Of a DNA stretch of 64,000 bases, positions 32,101-40,928 are shown piece by piece (the first letter of the stretch is position 1; the number at the start of each line of letters is the position of its first letter). The stretch lies in NCBI GenBank assembly GCA_016806145.1, contig CP063166.1, forward strand, positions 4,402,001-4,466,000, in the 5' to 3' direction. This DNA is from Variovorax paradoxus. GTDB lineage: Bacteria; Pseudomonadota; Gammaproteobacteria; Burkholderiales; Burkholderiaceae_C. A program made the translations under genes and the position numbers. Below the pieces are notes generated by a model. It had not been told where the DNA came from. It saw only the letters and a list, made by a program, of their open reading frames with translations, and ran no database searches.

Positions 32101-32706
32101 CGCCAGGCCGGCTTCGCCTTCGATCCCGACTGGTTCGCGCCGCACTTCGAGTTCCGCTTCCCGCTCGTGGGCCAGGTGCAGGCGATGGGCGTCGAGCTCT
32201 CGCTGCGCAACGCGCTCGAGCCCTGGCACGTGATGGGCGAGGAAGGCTCGGCCGGCGGCACGGTGCGCTACGTCGACTCCTCGCTCGAGCGCATCGAGGT
32301 GCGCGTGACCGGCCTCAACGAGAGCCGCCACGTGGTCACCGTCAACGGCCGCGTGCTGCCGCTGCAGCCCACGGGCGTGGCCGGCGAGTTCGTGGCCGGC
32401 GTGCGCTACAAGGCCTGGAACCCGCCCTCGGCGCTGCATCCGAGCATCAAGGCCCATGCGCCGCTGACCGTCGACCTGGTCGACACCTGGATGAAGCGCT
32501 CGCTGGGCGGCTGCCAGTACTTCGTGGCCCATCCGGGCGGACGCAACTACGAGACCTTCCCGGTCAATGCCTACGAGGCCGAGAGCCGCCGCATGTCGCG
32601 CTTCACGCGCACCGGCCACACGCCGGGGCTGATGCGCACGCCGGCCGCCACCATCGAGGTGCCCGGCAGCCGCGAATTCCCGTTCACGCTCGACCTGCGG
32701 CGCTGA
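29179..32706 (+). CDS. Transglutaminase-DUF2126 protein
   Basis: An 1175-residue, apparently cytoplasmic protein. Residues 1-90 are the bacterial transglutaminase N-domain. The papain-like core has Cys180 (GSGSCRDSG), His229 (DLHAWCEV) and Asp245 (WIGLDATSG), so the triad is complete. From about residue 320 to the end is DUF2126 (LTMGGEPTYV, FGQGKWYPGEQLPRWAL, a Ser/Asp-rich linker near 620, then MTDGRHTGTGGGNHFVMGG and PFLRRPELLASLLLYW). The family occurs next to ATP-grasp/alpha-E genes and is predicted to make or cut an unknown peptide; its substrate is not known. Confidence 0.9.
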   Translation: MSIHAALHHVTHYKYDRLVQLGPQVVRLRPAPHCRSNVISYSLRVEPAEHFVNWMQDPFANYQARLVFPEKTREFKVTVDLVVEMAVYNPFDFFLEPQAENFPFKYTPSQAEELAPYLVTEEPTPLLAAYLDKIDRKEQRTIDFLVGINQQVQQDVNYLIRMEPGVQTPEETLTNGSGSCRDSGWLLVQLLRHCGLAARFVSGYLIQLTPDVKALDGPSGTTVDFTDLHAWCEVFLPGAGWIGLDATSGLLAGEGHIPLACTPTPSSAAPIEGGVDESKVEFGHDMKVTRIYESPRVTKPYTEEQWAEVLALGDAVDKRLQAGDVRLTMGGEPTYVATSDRDAPEWNTDALGPTKRGYATELVHKLRAEYGQGGFLHFGQGKWYPGEQLPRWALSIFWRADGQTLWHDPELFADERFPTHYTSEDARRFTSLLARKLGLTDRYVQPGFEDIYYYLWRERRLPVNVDPFDSKLDDELERVRLRRVFTQKLDAVIGYMLPIEPGNANRDAPALDGPAWKTGPWFLRDDRLYLIPGDSPMGYRLPLDSQPWASKGDYPYLIERDPTAARDALPSAADYRARYTVGATGGSGADLGAVPYAFGTPAAVPAALRMQGPGTGTGEGPGDGSAADSDADATLDTAATRQPLRGESAHWVTRTALCVEVRDPRRANGPAAEKKGSASGVLYVFMPPLARLEDYLDLVAAVEATARELGVRIVMEGYPPPRDPRLKMLQVTPDPGVIEVNIHPAHNWKELVDHTEFLYQAAFETRLSAEKFMTDGRHTGTGGGNHFVMGGATPADSPFLRRPELLASLLLYWHNHPSLSYLFSGMFIGPTSQAPRVDEARNDQVYELEIALKEIAKNRELYGQHMPAWLVDRTLRNILIDVSGNTHRSEFCIDKLYSPDSSTGRLGLLELRAFEMPPHARMSIAQQLLIRALVARFWDEPYKAPVTRWGTELHDRFLLPTFVRMDFDDVISEMRQAGFAFDPDWFAPHFEFRFPLVGQVQAMGVELSLRNALEPWHVMGEEGSAGGTVRYVDSSLERIEVRVTGLNESRHVVTVNGRVLPLQPTGVAGEFVAGVRYKAWNPPSALHPSIKAHAPLTVDLVDTWMKRSLGGCQYFVAHPGGRNYETFPVNAYEAESRRMSRFTRTGHTPGLMRTPAATIEVPGSREFPFTLDLRR

Positions 32707-32850
32707 GCGGCGCCCACGGCCCGCCCCCCGGCAATGGGGCGCGGGCCGGGTCGCCGGGTGTGTCGTCCCGCCCACACGGATGGCTGCAGCGGGCATTTCG
32801 CACGCCATCGCCGGCGGGCCCGGTGACAGCGATGTGACAATCCCAACCCT

Positions 32851-35646
32851 GTGGAACCCCTCAACGAATCCCTGTTCGACGCCCAGGCGCTGGATTTTCC
32901 GGCCGCCCTGGCGTCGGCGCTCGCCCCGGCCGCCCTGCCCGGCCACTTCGACGAGCTGCGCGGCATCGCGACGCCGGAGGCGCCCGCACGGCCCGCCGCG
33001 GGGCCGGTAGCGCCCACGGGACCGCACCTGCACGACGCGACGGCGGGCAGCCAAAGCCAATCCCAGAGCCAATCCCAGACGCAGGGCGGCCAGACCCAGA
33101 CCCAGGCGCCATCCGCGGCCCAGCGCGCGCCCGCCGCCGACACCGCCGCGCCGGCCCCCGCCGCCGGCGACAAGCCCCCGCTGCTGCCGCCCTGGCATGC
33201 CTTCTTCGAACAGCTCGGCCCCGACGGCTTCGTCGACCTGCCGCGGCGCGCGGTCAGCCTGGAGCGCCAGATCCGCGACAACGGCGTCACCTACAACGTC
33301 TACGCCGACGCCACCCACGGCCCGCAGCGGCCCTGGTCGCTCGACCTGTTCCCGCTGATCGTCTCGCCCGAGAGCTGGTCGCAGATCGAGACCGGCGTGC
33401 TGCAGCGCATGCGCGTGCTCGACCGCGTGATGGCCGACGTCTACGGCCCGCAGCGCCTGCTGGCCGAAGGCCTGCTGCCGCCGGCGCTGGTGCGCGGCCA
33501 TCCGGGCTACCTGCGCGCGCTGCACGGCGTGAAGCCGCCGGGCGACACCTGGCTGCACATCGCGGCCTTCGACCTCGCGCGCGGCCCCGACGGCAACTGG
33601 TGGGTGGTGTCGCAGCGCACCCAGGCGCCCTCGGGCCTGGGCTACCTGCTCGAGAACCGGCTCGCCATCACGCGCCAGTTCCCGCAGGCCTTCGAGGCGC
33701 TGCACGTGCAGCGGCTGGCCGCCACCTACAGCGCCATGATGGACGGCCTGCAGCGCATGTGCCCGGCCGGCGTGCCGCCGCACATCGCGCTGCTCACGCC
33801 CGGTCCCTACAACGAGACCTACTTCGAGCACGCCTACCTCGCGCGCTACCTGGGCGTCACGCTGGTCGAGGGCAACGACCTCACGGTGCGCGACCAGCGC
33901 CTGTACCTCAAGACGCTGCAGGGCCTGCGCCCGGTGCACGGGCTCATCAAGCGGCTCGACGACCAGTTCCTCGATCCGCTCGAGCTGCGCCCCGACTCCA
34001 CGCTCGGCGTGCCGGGCCTGCTGCAGGCGATCCGCGCGGGCAACGTGCTGGTGGCCAACATGCCGGGCTCGGCCTTTCTCGAGTCGCCGGCGCTGCTGGG
34101 CTTCCTGCCCGGCCTGGCGCGCAACCTGCTCGACGAGAAGCTGCTGCTGCCCGCGCTGCCCACCTGGTGGTGCGGCGAGCGCGCGGCGCTCGAGGCCGTG
34201 CTGCCGCAGCTCGGCGACTGCTTCATCAAGCCCACCTACCCGGGCATCGACGGCCGCGAGAGCTTCGACGCGGTGCTGGGCCGCCAGCTCGGGCGCCGCG
34301 AGCTCGACGAATGGGCCGGGCGCATCGTGCGCGAGGGCGAGGCCCACACGGTGCAGAGCTACCTGCCGCTGTCGCAGATGCCGACCTGGGCCAGCGACCT
34401 CGGGCCCGGCCAGATCGCGCCGCGCGCGGTGCTGCTGCGCGTGTTCGCGGTCAGCGACGGCGCGCAGTCGTGGCGCGTGCTGCCCGGCGGGCTGGCGCGA
34501 CTCGCGGGACCCGATGCGCAGATCGCCTCGATGCAGCGCGGCGGCAGCAGCGCCGACGTCTGGGTGCAGACCCATGGCGAGGTCGACCGCACCACGCTGC
34601 TGCAGCCGCAGGCCACGCCGGCCTCGCTGGCGCGGCACCGCGCGCCGGTCACCAGCCGCGCGGCCGAGAACATGTTCTGGCTCGGCCGCTACACCGAGCG
34701 TGCCGAGAACGCGGTGCGGCTGGCGCGCCTCACGCTCAACATCCTCGGCGGCGAGGACCAATCCTCGCGCCCGCTGCTCGAATGGCTGCACCGCATGGCG
34801 GCGCGCAATGCGCTGGTGCCGGCCGGCGTGCCGAGCGCGCCGCAGTCGCGCCGCGTGTTCGAGCGCGCGCTGATCGCCGAACTCGGCGACGTGGCGCAGG
34901 GCGGCAGCGTCGGCTACAGCCTGCGCAGCATCCGCCAGGCCGCGGCCGCGGTGCGCGAGCGGCTCTCGCCCGACCACTGGAACCAGATCGTGCGCGCCGA
35001 GGCCGACTTCCTGCGCCGCGCCGCCGAGCAGGCCGGCGAAGGCAGCTTCGCCACCGGCGCGGCGCTGCGCTCGCTCGAATCGGCGAGTTCGGCGCTGTCG
35101 GCCATGACCGGCGCGCAGACCGACCGCATGACACGCGACGATGCCTGGCGGCTGCTGTCGATCGGCCGCCACATCGAGCGCCTGAGCTTCCTCGCCAACG
35201 CGCTGCTCGCGGGTTTCCAGAACCACGCGGTGCACGAGGTCAGCGGCTTCGAGGCCATGGTCGCGCTGTTCGACAGCACCATCACCTTCCATGCGCGCTA
35301 CCAGCAGCGCCGCGACGTCGCCACGCTGGTCGACCTGCTGGTGCTCGACGCCGAGAATCCGCGCTCGCTGGCCTGGGTCACGCAGACCCTGCGCGGGCGC
35401 ATCGCGCGGCTCGCGGGCAGCGCGCCCGGCAAGCTCACGGCGCTGTCGTACGAGCTGCCCGACCCGGCCACCTGGACGCTCGAGCACCTGTGCGACCCCG
35501 GCCCCGCCGACGGCGAGGACGGCCCCTATGCGGCGCTGGCCGCGCTGCTCGCGCAGTGCGAGGCCGCCGCCTACCATGTGTCCGATGCGATCGGCATCCG
35601 CTACTTCACGCTGACCTCGGAATCGCTGCGCTCCGTGGGCGCCTGA
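32851..35646 (+). CDS. Circularly permuted ATP-grasp fused to alpha-E domain
   Basis: A 931-residue protein, GTG start. Residues about 110-590 are the circularly permuted type 2 ATP-grasp domain (PWHAFFEQLGPDGFVDLPRR, MMDGLQRMCPAGVPPHIALLTPGPYNETYFEH, GDCFIKPTYPGIDGR). From about 605 starts the alpha-E domain (AENMFWLGRYTERAENAVRLARL). ATP-grasp enzymes join amines to carboxylates, so this is the predicted peptide ligase partner of the two transglutaminases. An odd Ser/Gln repeat (SQSQSQSQTQ) lies in the linker near residue 70. Confidence 0.9.
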   Translation: MEPLNESLFDAQALDFPAALASALAPAALPGHFDELRGIATPEAPARPAAGPVAPTGPHLHDATAGSQSQSQSQSQTQGGQTQTQAPSAAQRAPAADTAAPAPAAGDKPPLLPPWHAFFEQLGPDGFVDLPRRAVSLERQIRDNGVTYNVYADATHGPQRPWSLDLFPLIVSPESWSQIETGVLQRMRVLDRVMADVYGPQRLLAEGLLPPALVRGHPGYLRALHGVKPPGDTWLHIAAFDLARGPDGNWWVVSQRTQAPSGLGYLLENRLAITRQFPQAFEALHVQRLAATYSAMMDGLQRMCPAGVPPHIALLTPGPYNETYFEHAYLARYLGVTLVEGNDLTVRDQRLYLKTLQGLRPVHGLIKRLDDQFLDPLELRPDSTLGVPGLLQAIRAGNVLVANMPGSAFLESPALLGFLPGLARNLLDEKLLLPALPTWWCGERAALEAVLPQLGDCFIKPTYPGIDGRESFDAVLGRQLGRRELDEWAGRIVREGEAHTVQSYLPLSQMPTWASDLGPGQIAPRAVLLRVFAVSDGAQSWRVLPGGLARLAGPDAQIASMQRGGSSADVWVQTHGEVDRTTLLQPQATPASLARHRAPVTSRAAENMFWLGRYTERAENAVRLARLTLNILGGEDQSSRPLLEWLHRMAARNALVPAGVPSAPQSRRVFERALIAELGDVAQGGSVGYSLRSIRQAAAAVRERLSPDHWNQIVRAEADFLRRAAEQAGEGSFATGAALRSLESASSALSAMTGAQTDRMTRDDAWRLLSIGRHIERLSFLANALLAGFQNHAVHEVSGFEAMVALFDSTITFHARYQQRRDVATLVDLLVLDAENPRSLAWVTQTLRGRIARLAGSAPGKLTALSYELPDPATWTLEHLCDPGPADGEDGPYAALAALLAQCEAAAYHVSDAIGIRYFTLTSESLRSVGA

Positions 35647-35713
35647 GCCCTCGCTGCGCGCGCCGCGCGACCAGACCACCGCACAAGCAACGACAGACCC
35701 AGGAGGGCTCCCC

Positions 35714-36529
35714 ATGACCACGATCCATCGCCGCTTCGCACGGGCCGCCGCCGGCCTCGCCGCGGTCCTCGCGCTCGCCGGCTGCGGCAAGCAGGAAGCC
35801 GCCGCGCCCGCCGCCGCATCGGCCCCGCCCGCGCCGCCCGCGGCGCGCGTGCTGGTCGTGGGCACCGATGCCGCCTACACGCCCTTCGAATCGCAGAACG
35901 AGAAGGGCGAGATCGTGGGCTTCGACATCGACATCGTGAACGCCGTCGCGAAGAAGGCCGGCCTCGAGGTGAAGTTCGTCAACACGCCGTGGGAAGGCAT
36001 CTTCAACACGCTCGACCAGGGCGACCGCGACCTGCTGGTGTCGGCCATCACCATCACGCCCGAGCGCCGCCAGACCATGGACTTCTCGCAGCCCTACTTC
36101 GACGCGCGCCAGCTGATCGCGGTCCGGAGCGACGCGAGCGTGACCCGCTTCGAGGACCTGAAGACGCTCAAGGTCGGCGTGCAGAACGGCACCACCGGCG
36201 ACGAGGTGGTCGGCAAGCTGCTGGGCAAATCGAGCGCGAACATCAAGCGCTTCGAATCGACGCCGCTCGCGCTCAAGGAGCTCGAGGCCGGCGGCGTGCA
36301 GGCTGTCGTGGCCGACAACGGCGTGGTCGCGCACTACCTCGCGAACAACGCGGGCGCGGGCTTCAAGACCGTGAGCGATGCCGGCTTCGCGACCGAGCAG
36401 TACGGCCTCGCCGTGAAGAAGGGCAACGCCGAGCTGCTCGCCAGGCTTGACCAGGGCCTGGCCGGGATCAAGGCCGACGGCAGCTACGACCGCATCTACG
36501 CCGCGCACTTCGGCGCCGCGTCGAAATAG
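35714..36529 (+). CDS. Amino-acid ABC transporter binding lipoprotein (orphan)
   Basis: A 271-residue periplasmic binding protein. It has a lipobox LALAGC, Ala/Pro-rich linker, then the family-3 solute-binding fold: VGTDAAYTPFESQNEKGEIVGFDIDIVNAVAKKAG, DLLVSAITITPERRQTMDFSQPYFDARQ. GGAGGG precedes the ATG. No permease or ATPase is adjacent, and it sits between two members of the transglutaminase cluster, so it may share a transporter or serve that pathway. Confidence 0.9.
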   Translation: MTTIHRRFARAAAGLAAVLALAGCGKQEAAAPAAASAPPAPPAARVLVVGTDAAYTPFESQNEKGEIVGFDIDIVNAVAKKAGLEVKFVNTPWEGIFNTLDQGDRDLLVSAITITPERRQTMDFSQPYFDARQLIAVRSDASVTRFEDLKTLKVGVQNGTTGDEVVGKLLGKSSANIKRFESTPLALKELEAGGVQAVVADNGVVAHYLANNAGAGFKTVSDAGFATEQYGLAVKKGNAELLARLDQGLAGIKADGSYDRIYAAHFGAASK

Positions 36530-36538
36530 GTCCGCATC

Positions 36539-37594
36539 ATGCGACTCCACGTCACCCACGAAACCCGCTACGAGTACGCGCCGCCGGTCGAGACCGCGCA
36601 ACACCTCGCGCACCTGCGGCCGCTGGCCACGCCCTCGCAGCGGCTCGTGAGCCACCGGCTCGCGATCGAGCCCGCGCCCGCGCAGCGCGTCGAGCAGGCC
36701 GACCTCTACGGCAACGTGCGCGCCTTCTTCGCGCTCGACACCACGCACGACAGCCTGGTGGTCACGGCCGAGAGCGTGGTCGAGACCTCGGAGCCCGTGC
36801 TCTCGAGCGCGGTGGCGCGCGAGCTGCCGTGGGAGTCGGTGCGCGAGCGCTTCCGCTTCCGCAAGGACGCGCTGTTCGACCCGGCCTCGGAGTTCGTCTT
36901 CCCCTCGCCCTACGTGCCGCGCCACGACGACTTCGTCGCCTATGCGCGCGCGAGCTTCGCGCCGGGCCGCCCCACCTTCGACGTGGCGATGGACCTGACC
37001 GAACGCATCCACCGCGACTTCGACTACGACGCCGACAGCACCGAGATCAACACGCCCGCGGCCGAGGCGCTGGCCCAGCGCAAGGGCGTGTGCCAGGACT
37101 TCGCGCACATCATGATCGCGTGCTTCCGCGGCATGGGCCTGCCGGCGCGCTACGTCAGCGGCTACCTGCTGACGCAGCCGGCGCCGGGCCAGCCGCGGCT
37201 GATCGGCGCCGATGCCTCGCACGCCTGGGTATCGGTCTACCTGCCGGGCGAAGGCGATGGTCCCGACAGCGCCGGCGACTGGGCCGACTTCGACCCCACC
37301 AACGGCCGCCAGCCCGGCGAGGACTACGTGACGCTGGCGATCGGCCGCGACTACTCCGACGTCTCGCCGATGCGCGGCGTGCTGCATGGCGGCGCGCGCC
37401 ACACGCTGCACGTGGGCGTGACGGTGCAGCCGGTCGACGAGCTCGAGTCGCCACAAGCCCCCGGCGGCGCAGGGCCTTCGGCCGCGACGTCGCCTACGAT
37501 CGCGGCTTCGCCGGTACAAACGCCGGTCGATTCCCCGCAGCCGCCCTCCGCGCGGCCGCCTTCACCACCGTCTCACCAGGAGCCTTCTTCATGA
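36539..37594 (+). CDS. Transglutaminase-family protein
   Basis: A 351-residue protein. N-domain (MRLHVTHETRYEYAPPVETA), then the core with Cys185 (KGVCQDFAH), His228 (DASHAWVSV) and Asp252 (WADFDPTNG). The final about 50 residues are Pro/Ala/Ser-rich and probably disordered. It starts nine bases after the binding protein and overlaps the RidA gene by four bases. Second protease or transglutaminase of the cluster. Confidence 0.9.
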   Translation: MRLHVTHETRYEYAPPVETAQHLAHLRPLATPSQRLVSHRLAIEPAPAQRVEQADLYGNVRAFFALDTTHDSLVVTAESVVETSEPVLSSAVARELPWESVRERFRFRKDALFDPASEFVFPSPYVPRHDDFVAYARASFAPGRPTFDVAMDLTERIHRDFDYDADSTEINTPAAEALAQRKGVCQDFAHIMIACFRGMGLPARYVSGYLLTQPAPGQPRLIGADASHAWVSVYLPGEGDGPDSAGDWADFDPTNGRQPGEDYVTLAIGRDYSDVSPMRGVLHGGARHTLHVGVTVQPVDELESPQAPGGAGPSAATSPTIAASPVQTPVDSPQPPSARPPSPPSHQEPSS

Positions 37595-38049
37595 GCGTCT
37601 ACGACAAGCTTTCCAGCCTCGGCATCACCCTCCCGCCGGTCTCGGTTCCGGCCGCCGCCTACGTGCCTTTCGTGCAGACCGGCAACCTCGTGTTCCTGTC
37701 GGGCCACATCGCCAAGAAGGACGGCAAGGTCTGGACCGGCCAGCTCGGCGCCGACGTCAGCACCGAGCAGGGCAAGCAGGCCGCGCGCGCGGTCGCGATC
37801 GACCTGCTGGGCACGCTGCACGCCGCCGTGGGCGACCTCAACAAGGTCAAGCGCATCGTCAAGGTGATGAGCCTGGTCAACTCGGTCGGCAGCTTCACCG
37901 AGCAGCACCTCGTGACCAACGGCGCGAGCGAACTGTTCGCCGAAGTGTTCGGTCCCGAGAAGGGCGCGCATGCACGCAGCGCCTTCGGCGTGGCGCAGAT
38001 CCCGATGGGCGCCTGCGTCGAGATCGAGCTGATCGCGGAGATCGGCTGA
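37591..38049 (+). CDS. RidA family protein
   Basis: A 152-residue RidA/YjgF-family protein of the longer subgroup (MSVYDKLSSLGITLPPVSVP, FLSGHIAKKDGKVWTGQLG, VVTNGAS-like end, GVAQIPMGACVEIELIAEIG). RidA proteins hydrolyse reactive enamine/imine intermediates; the substrate here is open. AGGAG precedes the ATG, which overlaps the transglutaminase stop. Confidence 0.88.
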   Translation: MSVYDKLSSLGITLPPVSVPAAAYVPFVQTGNLVFLSGHIAKKDGKVWTGQLGADVSTEQGKQAARAVAIDLLGTLHAAVGDLNKVKRIVKVMSLVNSVGSFTEQHLVTNGASELFAEVFGPEKGAHARSAFGVAQIPMGACVEIELIAEIG

Positions 38050-38390
38050 TTCGCCTGCCGCGGTCCCTGTGGCTGGCGCTGCCGCTCGCGGCCATCGCGC
38101 CGCTGGCGGCCGCGGCCGACGAGATCCCGGCGCCGCTGCGCGAGCCGGTCGCGCGCTATGCCTGCCTCAGTTGCCATGGCATGGTGCGCAAGCAGGTGGG
38201 CCCGGGCTTCGCGCAGATCGCGGCGCGTTACCGCAACGACCCCGAGGCCCCGGCCCGGCTCGCCGACAAGCTGCGCGACGGCAGCGTCGGCGCCTGGGGT
38301 CGCGTCATCATGCCGCGCCAGCCCCACATGAGCCTCGACGAATCGCGCCGGCTCGCGCAGTGGGTGCTGTCGCAGCCCTCCCCGCCCTGA
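38049..38390 (+). CDS. Periplasmic class I cytochrome c, apparent ATT start
   Basis: A 113-residue cytochrome. A Sec signal (RLPRSLWLALPLAAIAPLAAAA) is followed by the heme site CLSCH and, near the end, the likely axial Met in VIMPRQPHM. No ATG, GTG or TTG lies in frame before the signal peptide. ATT at 38049 overlaps the RidA stop (TGATT) and has GGAG eight bases upstream, so it is the best start; CTG 38046 is second. Electron donor and acceptor are unknown. Confidence 0.75.
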   Translation: MRLPRSLWLALPLAAIAPLAAAADEIPAPLREPVARYACLSCHGMVRKQVGPGFAQIAARYRNDPEAPARLADKLRDGSVGAWGRVIMPRQPHMSLDESRRLAQWVLSQPSPP

Positions 38391-38404
38391 ATGCCTTCAC
38401 GACC

Positions 38405-38734
38405 ATGACCGATGCATTGCTGATCTGCGACGCGCTGCCCGAATCCCGCGACGCGGTGAAGTTCAAGGCGCCGGGCCGCGGCCCGGCCTTCGTCGTGCGC
38501 TGGCAGGGCCGTGTCCATGGCTACCTCAACCAGTGCGCGCACGTGGGCGGACCGATCGATTTCGAGGGCCAGGTGCTCGAGCGTTCGGGCCGCTTCCTGA
38601 TGTGCGCGCGGCACGGCGCGATCTACGAGCCCGACACGGGCTTGTGCGTGGGCGGTCCCTGCAAGGGCGCTCGCCTCGTTCCCCTGGCGGTGGAAGAATC
38701 GGCTGACGGCAAGGTCTGGCTGCGCTCGGCCTGA
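38405..38734 (+). CDS. Rieske 2Fe-2S protein
   Basis: A 109-residue soluble Rieske ferredoxin-like protein. Both cluster motifs are present: CAHVGG at about 46 and CARHGAIY at about 66, with GGPCKGARL closing the fold. It follows the cytochrome c by 14 bases, so the two may share an electron-transfer role. No oxygenase is adjacent. Confidence 0.88.
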   Translation: MTDALLICDALPESRDAVKFKAPGRGPAFVVRWQGRVHGYLNQCAHVGGPIDFEGQVLERSGRFLMCARHGAIYEPDTGLCVGGPCKGARLVPLAVEESADGKVWLRSA

Positions 38735-38763
38735 GCCGGAGCCGTCGCCCCGGCATCGAGGAT

Positions 38764-38946
38764 CTAATGCGCGGCCACGCCGCGTTCGCGGGCCAAGCCG
38801 TCGGCACCGGCCCAGAAGTTCTCGGGCACGCCGAGCGGCTGCCGCTCCTCGATCTCGACCGTGGTGCTGACCGATATCTCGGCGGCCTGCTCGCGGCGCT
38901 TCAGAAAGCTTTCGAACTGGTCGAGGTAGTGGTGTTCTTCATTCAC
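38764..38946 (-). CDS. Small hypothetical protein
   Basis: A 60-residue acidic protein. GTG 38946 is preferred because GGAGG lies eight bases upstream; ATG 38961 or 38997 would extend it without a better site. Sequence: MNEEHHYLDQFESFLKRREQ, ending in a His. It looks like a conserved small cytoplasmic protein; function unknown. Confidence 0.55.
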   Translation of the reverse strand: MNEEHHYLDQFESFLKRREQAAEISVSTTVEIEERQPLGVPENFWAGADGLARERGVAAH

Positions 38947-39096
38947 GGGTCGGGCCTCCATCTGGTTTTCGATACTCGAGGTTTTAATCCGTCGCATCGT
39001 GTCGCCAAAGGTTGCGGAGACCGCCGCCGCGTGCAGGACAACAGGCCATCGCCACCGCCGTGCCGCGCCTGCAAGGCCTACGACCTTCCGTAGTCC

Positions 39097-40689
39097 TCAG
39101 GCCGCCTTCACCGCGCGCGCGCCGGTCAGCGTCGGCATCTCGGTCGCGCTCGAATTCACGTTCACGCTGCGGTCGAGCCGCAGGTAGCGCGAGGCGAAGC
39201 GGCAGGTCACCGTATCGCGGAAGGCCGACTCGACGAAGGTCCAGCTCATGACGAAGGTGCGCTCGTCGAGCCATTCGCCGCTGGCCACCACGCGCATCAC
39301 GGCGGGCTGGTACTCGTGGTGCAGGCGGTTGCCGGTCATGGTGGTGTCGCCCTCGATCGGCTTCTTCAACCCCACCTGCACCGTGTGCGTGCCGCGCTCG
39401 TCCACGAGCGTGAAGCTGCAGGCCTCGGCGCCGAAGTCCAGGCGCGCGGCCTTGATCCGGTCGGGGTTGTCGGGAAACTCGTAGCGCTGGCCCGACACGG
39501 CCGCGGCCACCGGCGACGAGGTCGGCCGCACCGGCGGCAGCAGGCGCAGGCCCGCCATGCGCCGGCGCAGCGCGGCGCTGGCCTGGCCGCCATCGGCGGG
39601 CGCGTTCTCGAACGCGGCCGGGAAGTGCTTGTAGAGCAGGCCCGCGTTGAAGCCGGCCTTCGGCGGCAGCGCCGCGTTGATCGCGAGCACCGCGTCTTGC
39701 GCGGGGAACACCACCGCGTACTGGCCGAACAGCCCGTCGGCGTTGTAGGCGCCGTTCGGGCCCAGCCACCACTGGTAGCCGTACTTGTCCTTGGTGTGCG
39801 GCTGGTGCACCGCATCGACCCATTCCTTCGTGAGCACCTGCCGGCCGTTCCACACGCCGTTCTGCGCATGCAGGATGCCGAGCTTGAGCGAATCGACGGT
39901 CTTCCAGCTCAGGCCGTTGGCGCCCGGCGAGATGCCCTCGGGCCCGACCTCCCACTCGTAGCCCGTGATGCCCAGCGGCTCGAAGAAGCGCGGCTTGAGG
40001 TAGTCGGCCACCGGCTGGCCCGTGGTCTTGGTGACGATGGCCGACAGCATGTAGGTGGCGGCGCTGGTGTAGACGAACTGCGTGCCGGGCGGATTCACCA
40101 CCGGGATCTTGAAGAACTCGGCGATCCAGCTGGTGCGGATCTGGCGCCACACCGAGCCCGAGGTCATGGCGGCATGGCCGGTGCGCATGGTCAGCAGGTC
40201 GCGCACCGTCATCGCCGCGAGGTTCGGGCTCACCACCGGCGGCAGGTGCTCGGGGAAGAAGGACACCACCTTGTCGTCGAGCCCGAAGCGCCCCTCGGCC
40301 ACCGCCATGCCGACCGCGCAGACGGTCACGCTCTTGGTCAGCGAATGCGTCATGTGGCGGCGCTGCGGGCCGTAGGGCTCCCACCAGCCCTCGGCCAGCA
40401 CCTGGCCGCGGCGCCACAGCATGAAGCCGTGCAGTTCGAAGGCGCCGCGCTCGGCCTCGTCGAGGAAGGCCAGGATCGCCGCCGACGACACGCCCTGGGC
40501 CTCGGGCACGCCGCGCGGCAGGCCGTCGGCGGGCGCGGGCGCGGCCAGCCCGGTGGCGGCCCAGCCGAGGCCGGGCACCGAGGCCATCGCCATGCCGCCG
40601 AGCGACAGGCGCAGCGCGCCGCGGCGCGAGAGCGCGGGGAAGGAAGAGGAAGAGGAAGAGGAAGAGGATGAAGAATCGGGTGGCGGCAT
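39097..40689 (-). CDS. Beta-lactamase-family serine hydrolase, exported
   Basis: A 530-residue protein with a Tat-like signal ([20 protein letters not shown]) after an unusual run of 11 Ser. The class C fold motif S-x-x-K is seen in [10 protein letters not shown]. These enzymes include esterases and peptidases; true beta-lactam cleavage is not implied. Start ATG 40689 chosen; a frame to 40809 lacks support. The last 150 residues form a separate beta-rich domain. It is monocistronic and divergent from the GMC gene. Confidence 0.85.
   Translation of the reverse strand: MPPPDSSSSSSSSSSSFPALSRRGALRLSLGGMAMASVPGLGWAATGLAAPAPADGLPRGVPEAQGVSSAAILAFLDEAERGAFELHGFMLWRRGQVLAEGWWEPYGPQRRHMTHSLTKSVTVCAVGMAVAEGRFGLDDKVVSFFPEHLPPVVSPNLAAMTVRDLLTMRTGHAAMTSGSVWRQIRTSWIAEFFKIPVVNPPGTQFVYTSAATYMLSAIVTKTTGQPVADYLKPRFFEPLGITGYEWEVGPEGISPGANGLSWKTVDSLKLGILHAQNGVWNGRQVLTKEWVDAVHQPHTKDKYGYQWWLGPNGAYNADGLFGQYAVVFPAQDAVLAINAALPPKAGFNAGLLYKHFPAAFENAPADGGQASAALRRRMAGLRLLPPVRPTSSPVAAAVSGQRYEFPDNPDRIKAARLDFGAEACSFTLVDERGTHTVQVGLKKPIEGDTTMTGNRLHHEYQPAVMRVVASGEWLDERTFVMSWTFVESAFRDTVTCRFASRYLRLDRSVNVNSSATEMPTLTGARAVKAA
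40638..40675. repeat. Short purine-rich repeat coding for poly-serine
   Basis: About five copies of a GGAAGA-type hexamer near the start of the hydrolase gene, read as consecutive Ser codons on the minus strand. A related run at about 44,572-44,600 codes for the Ser-rich start of the dehydrogenase gene. Changes by whole hexamers would keep the frame. Confidence 0.7.
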
Positions 40690-40928
40690 GGCGCGGTCTC
40701 CGGGAGCTGTCGTCGTTCTTCGCCGAGTGTGGACCGCGCAACTGTCATTCGCCTGTCGGCCCCGCCAGGGGAAACCCCGTCGGAGCTTCCTACTACACGC
40801 GTCGCGCACGCGACAGTGCCACTTTGGTCCGACGGGAAAACGCTAGGCGCCCCGCCCCGTTTCGTTCCTACAGTCCACGGGCCGGCATCGGCGGCATCGG
40901 AGAAGAAGCAAGGAAAGGACGCGCAGCG

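Noticed and set aside
32780..33112. CRISPR-like or tandem repeat in the Ser/Gln linker region
   Set aside because: The AGCCAATCCCAG-type repetition is short, has no spacers and simply codes for a Ser/Gln linker inside the ATP-grasp protein.
26689..35865. A 3058-codon open frame on the minus strand
   Set aside because: It runs antisense to the transglutaminase and ATP-grasp genes and partly out of frame with comEC. It is a by-product of very high GC third positions, and its residue pattern (Arg/Ala/Gly/His-rich) has no protein features.
39097..40689. True beta-lactamase resistance gene
   Set aside because: Only the S-x-x-K motif and general fold are seen. The protein is far longer than class C enzymes and has an extra C-terminal domain, so an esterase or peptidase role is more likely.
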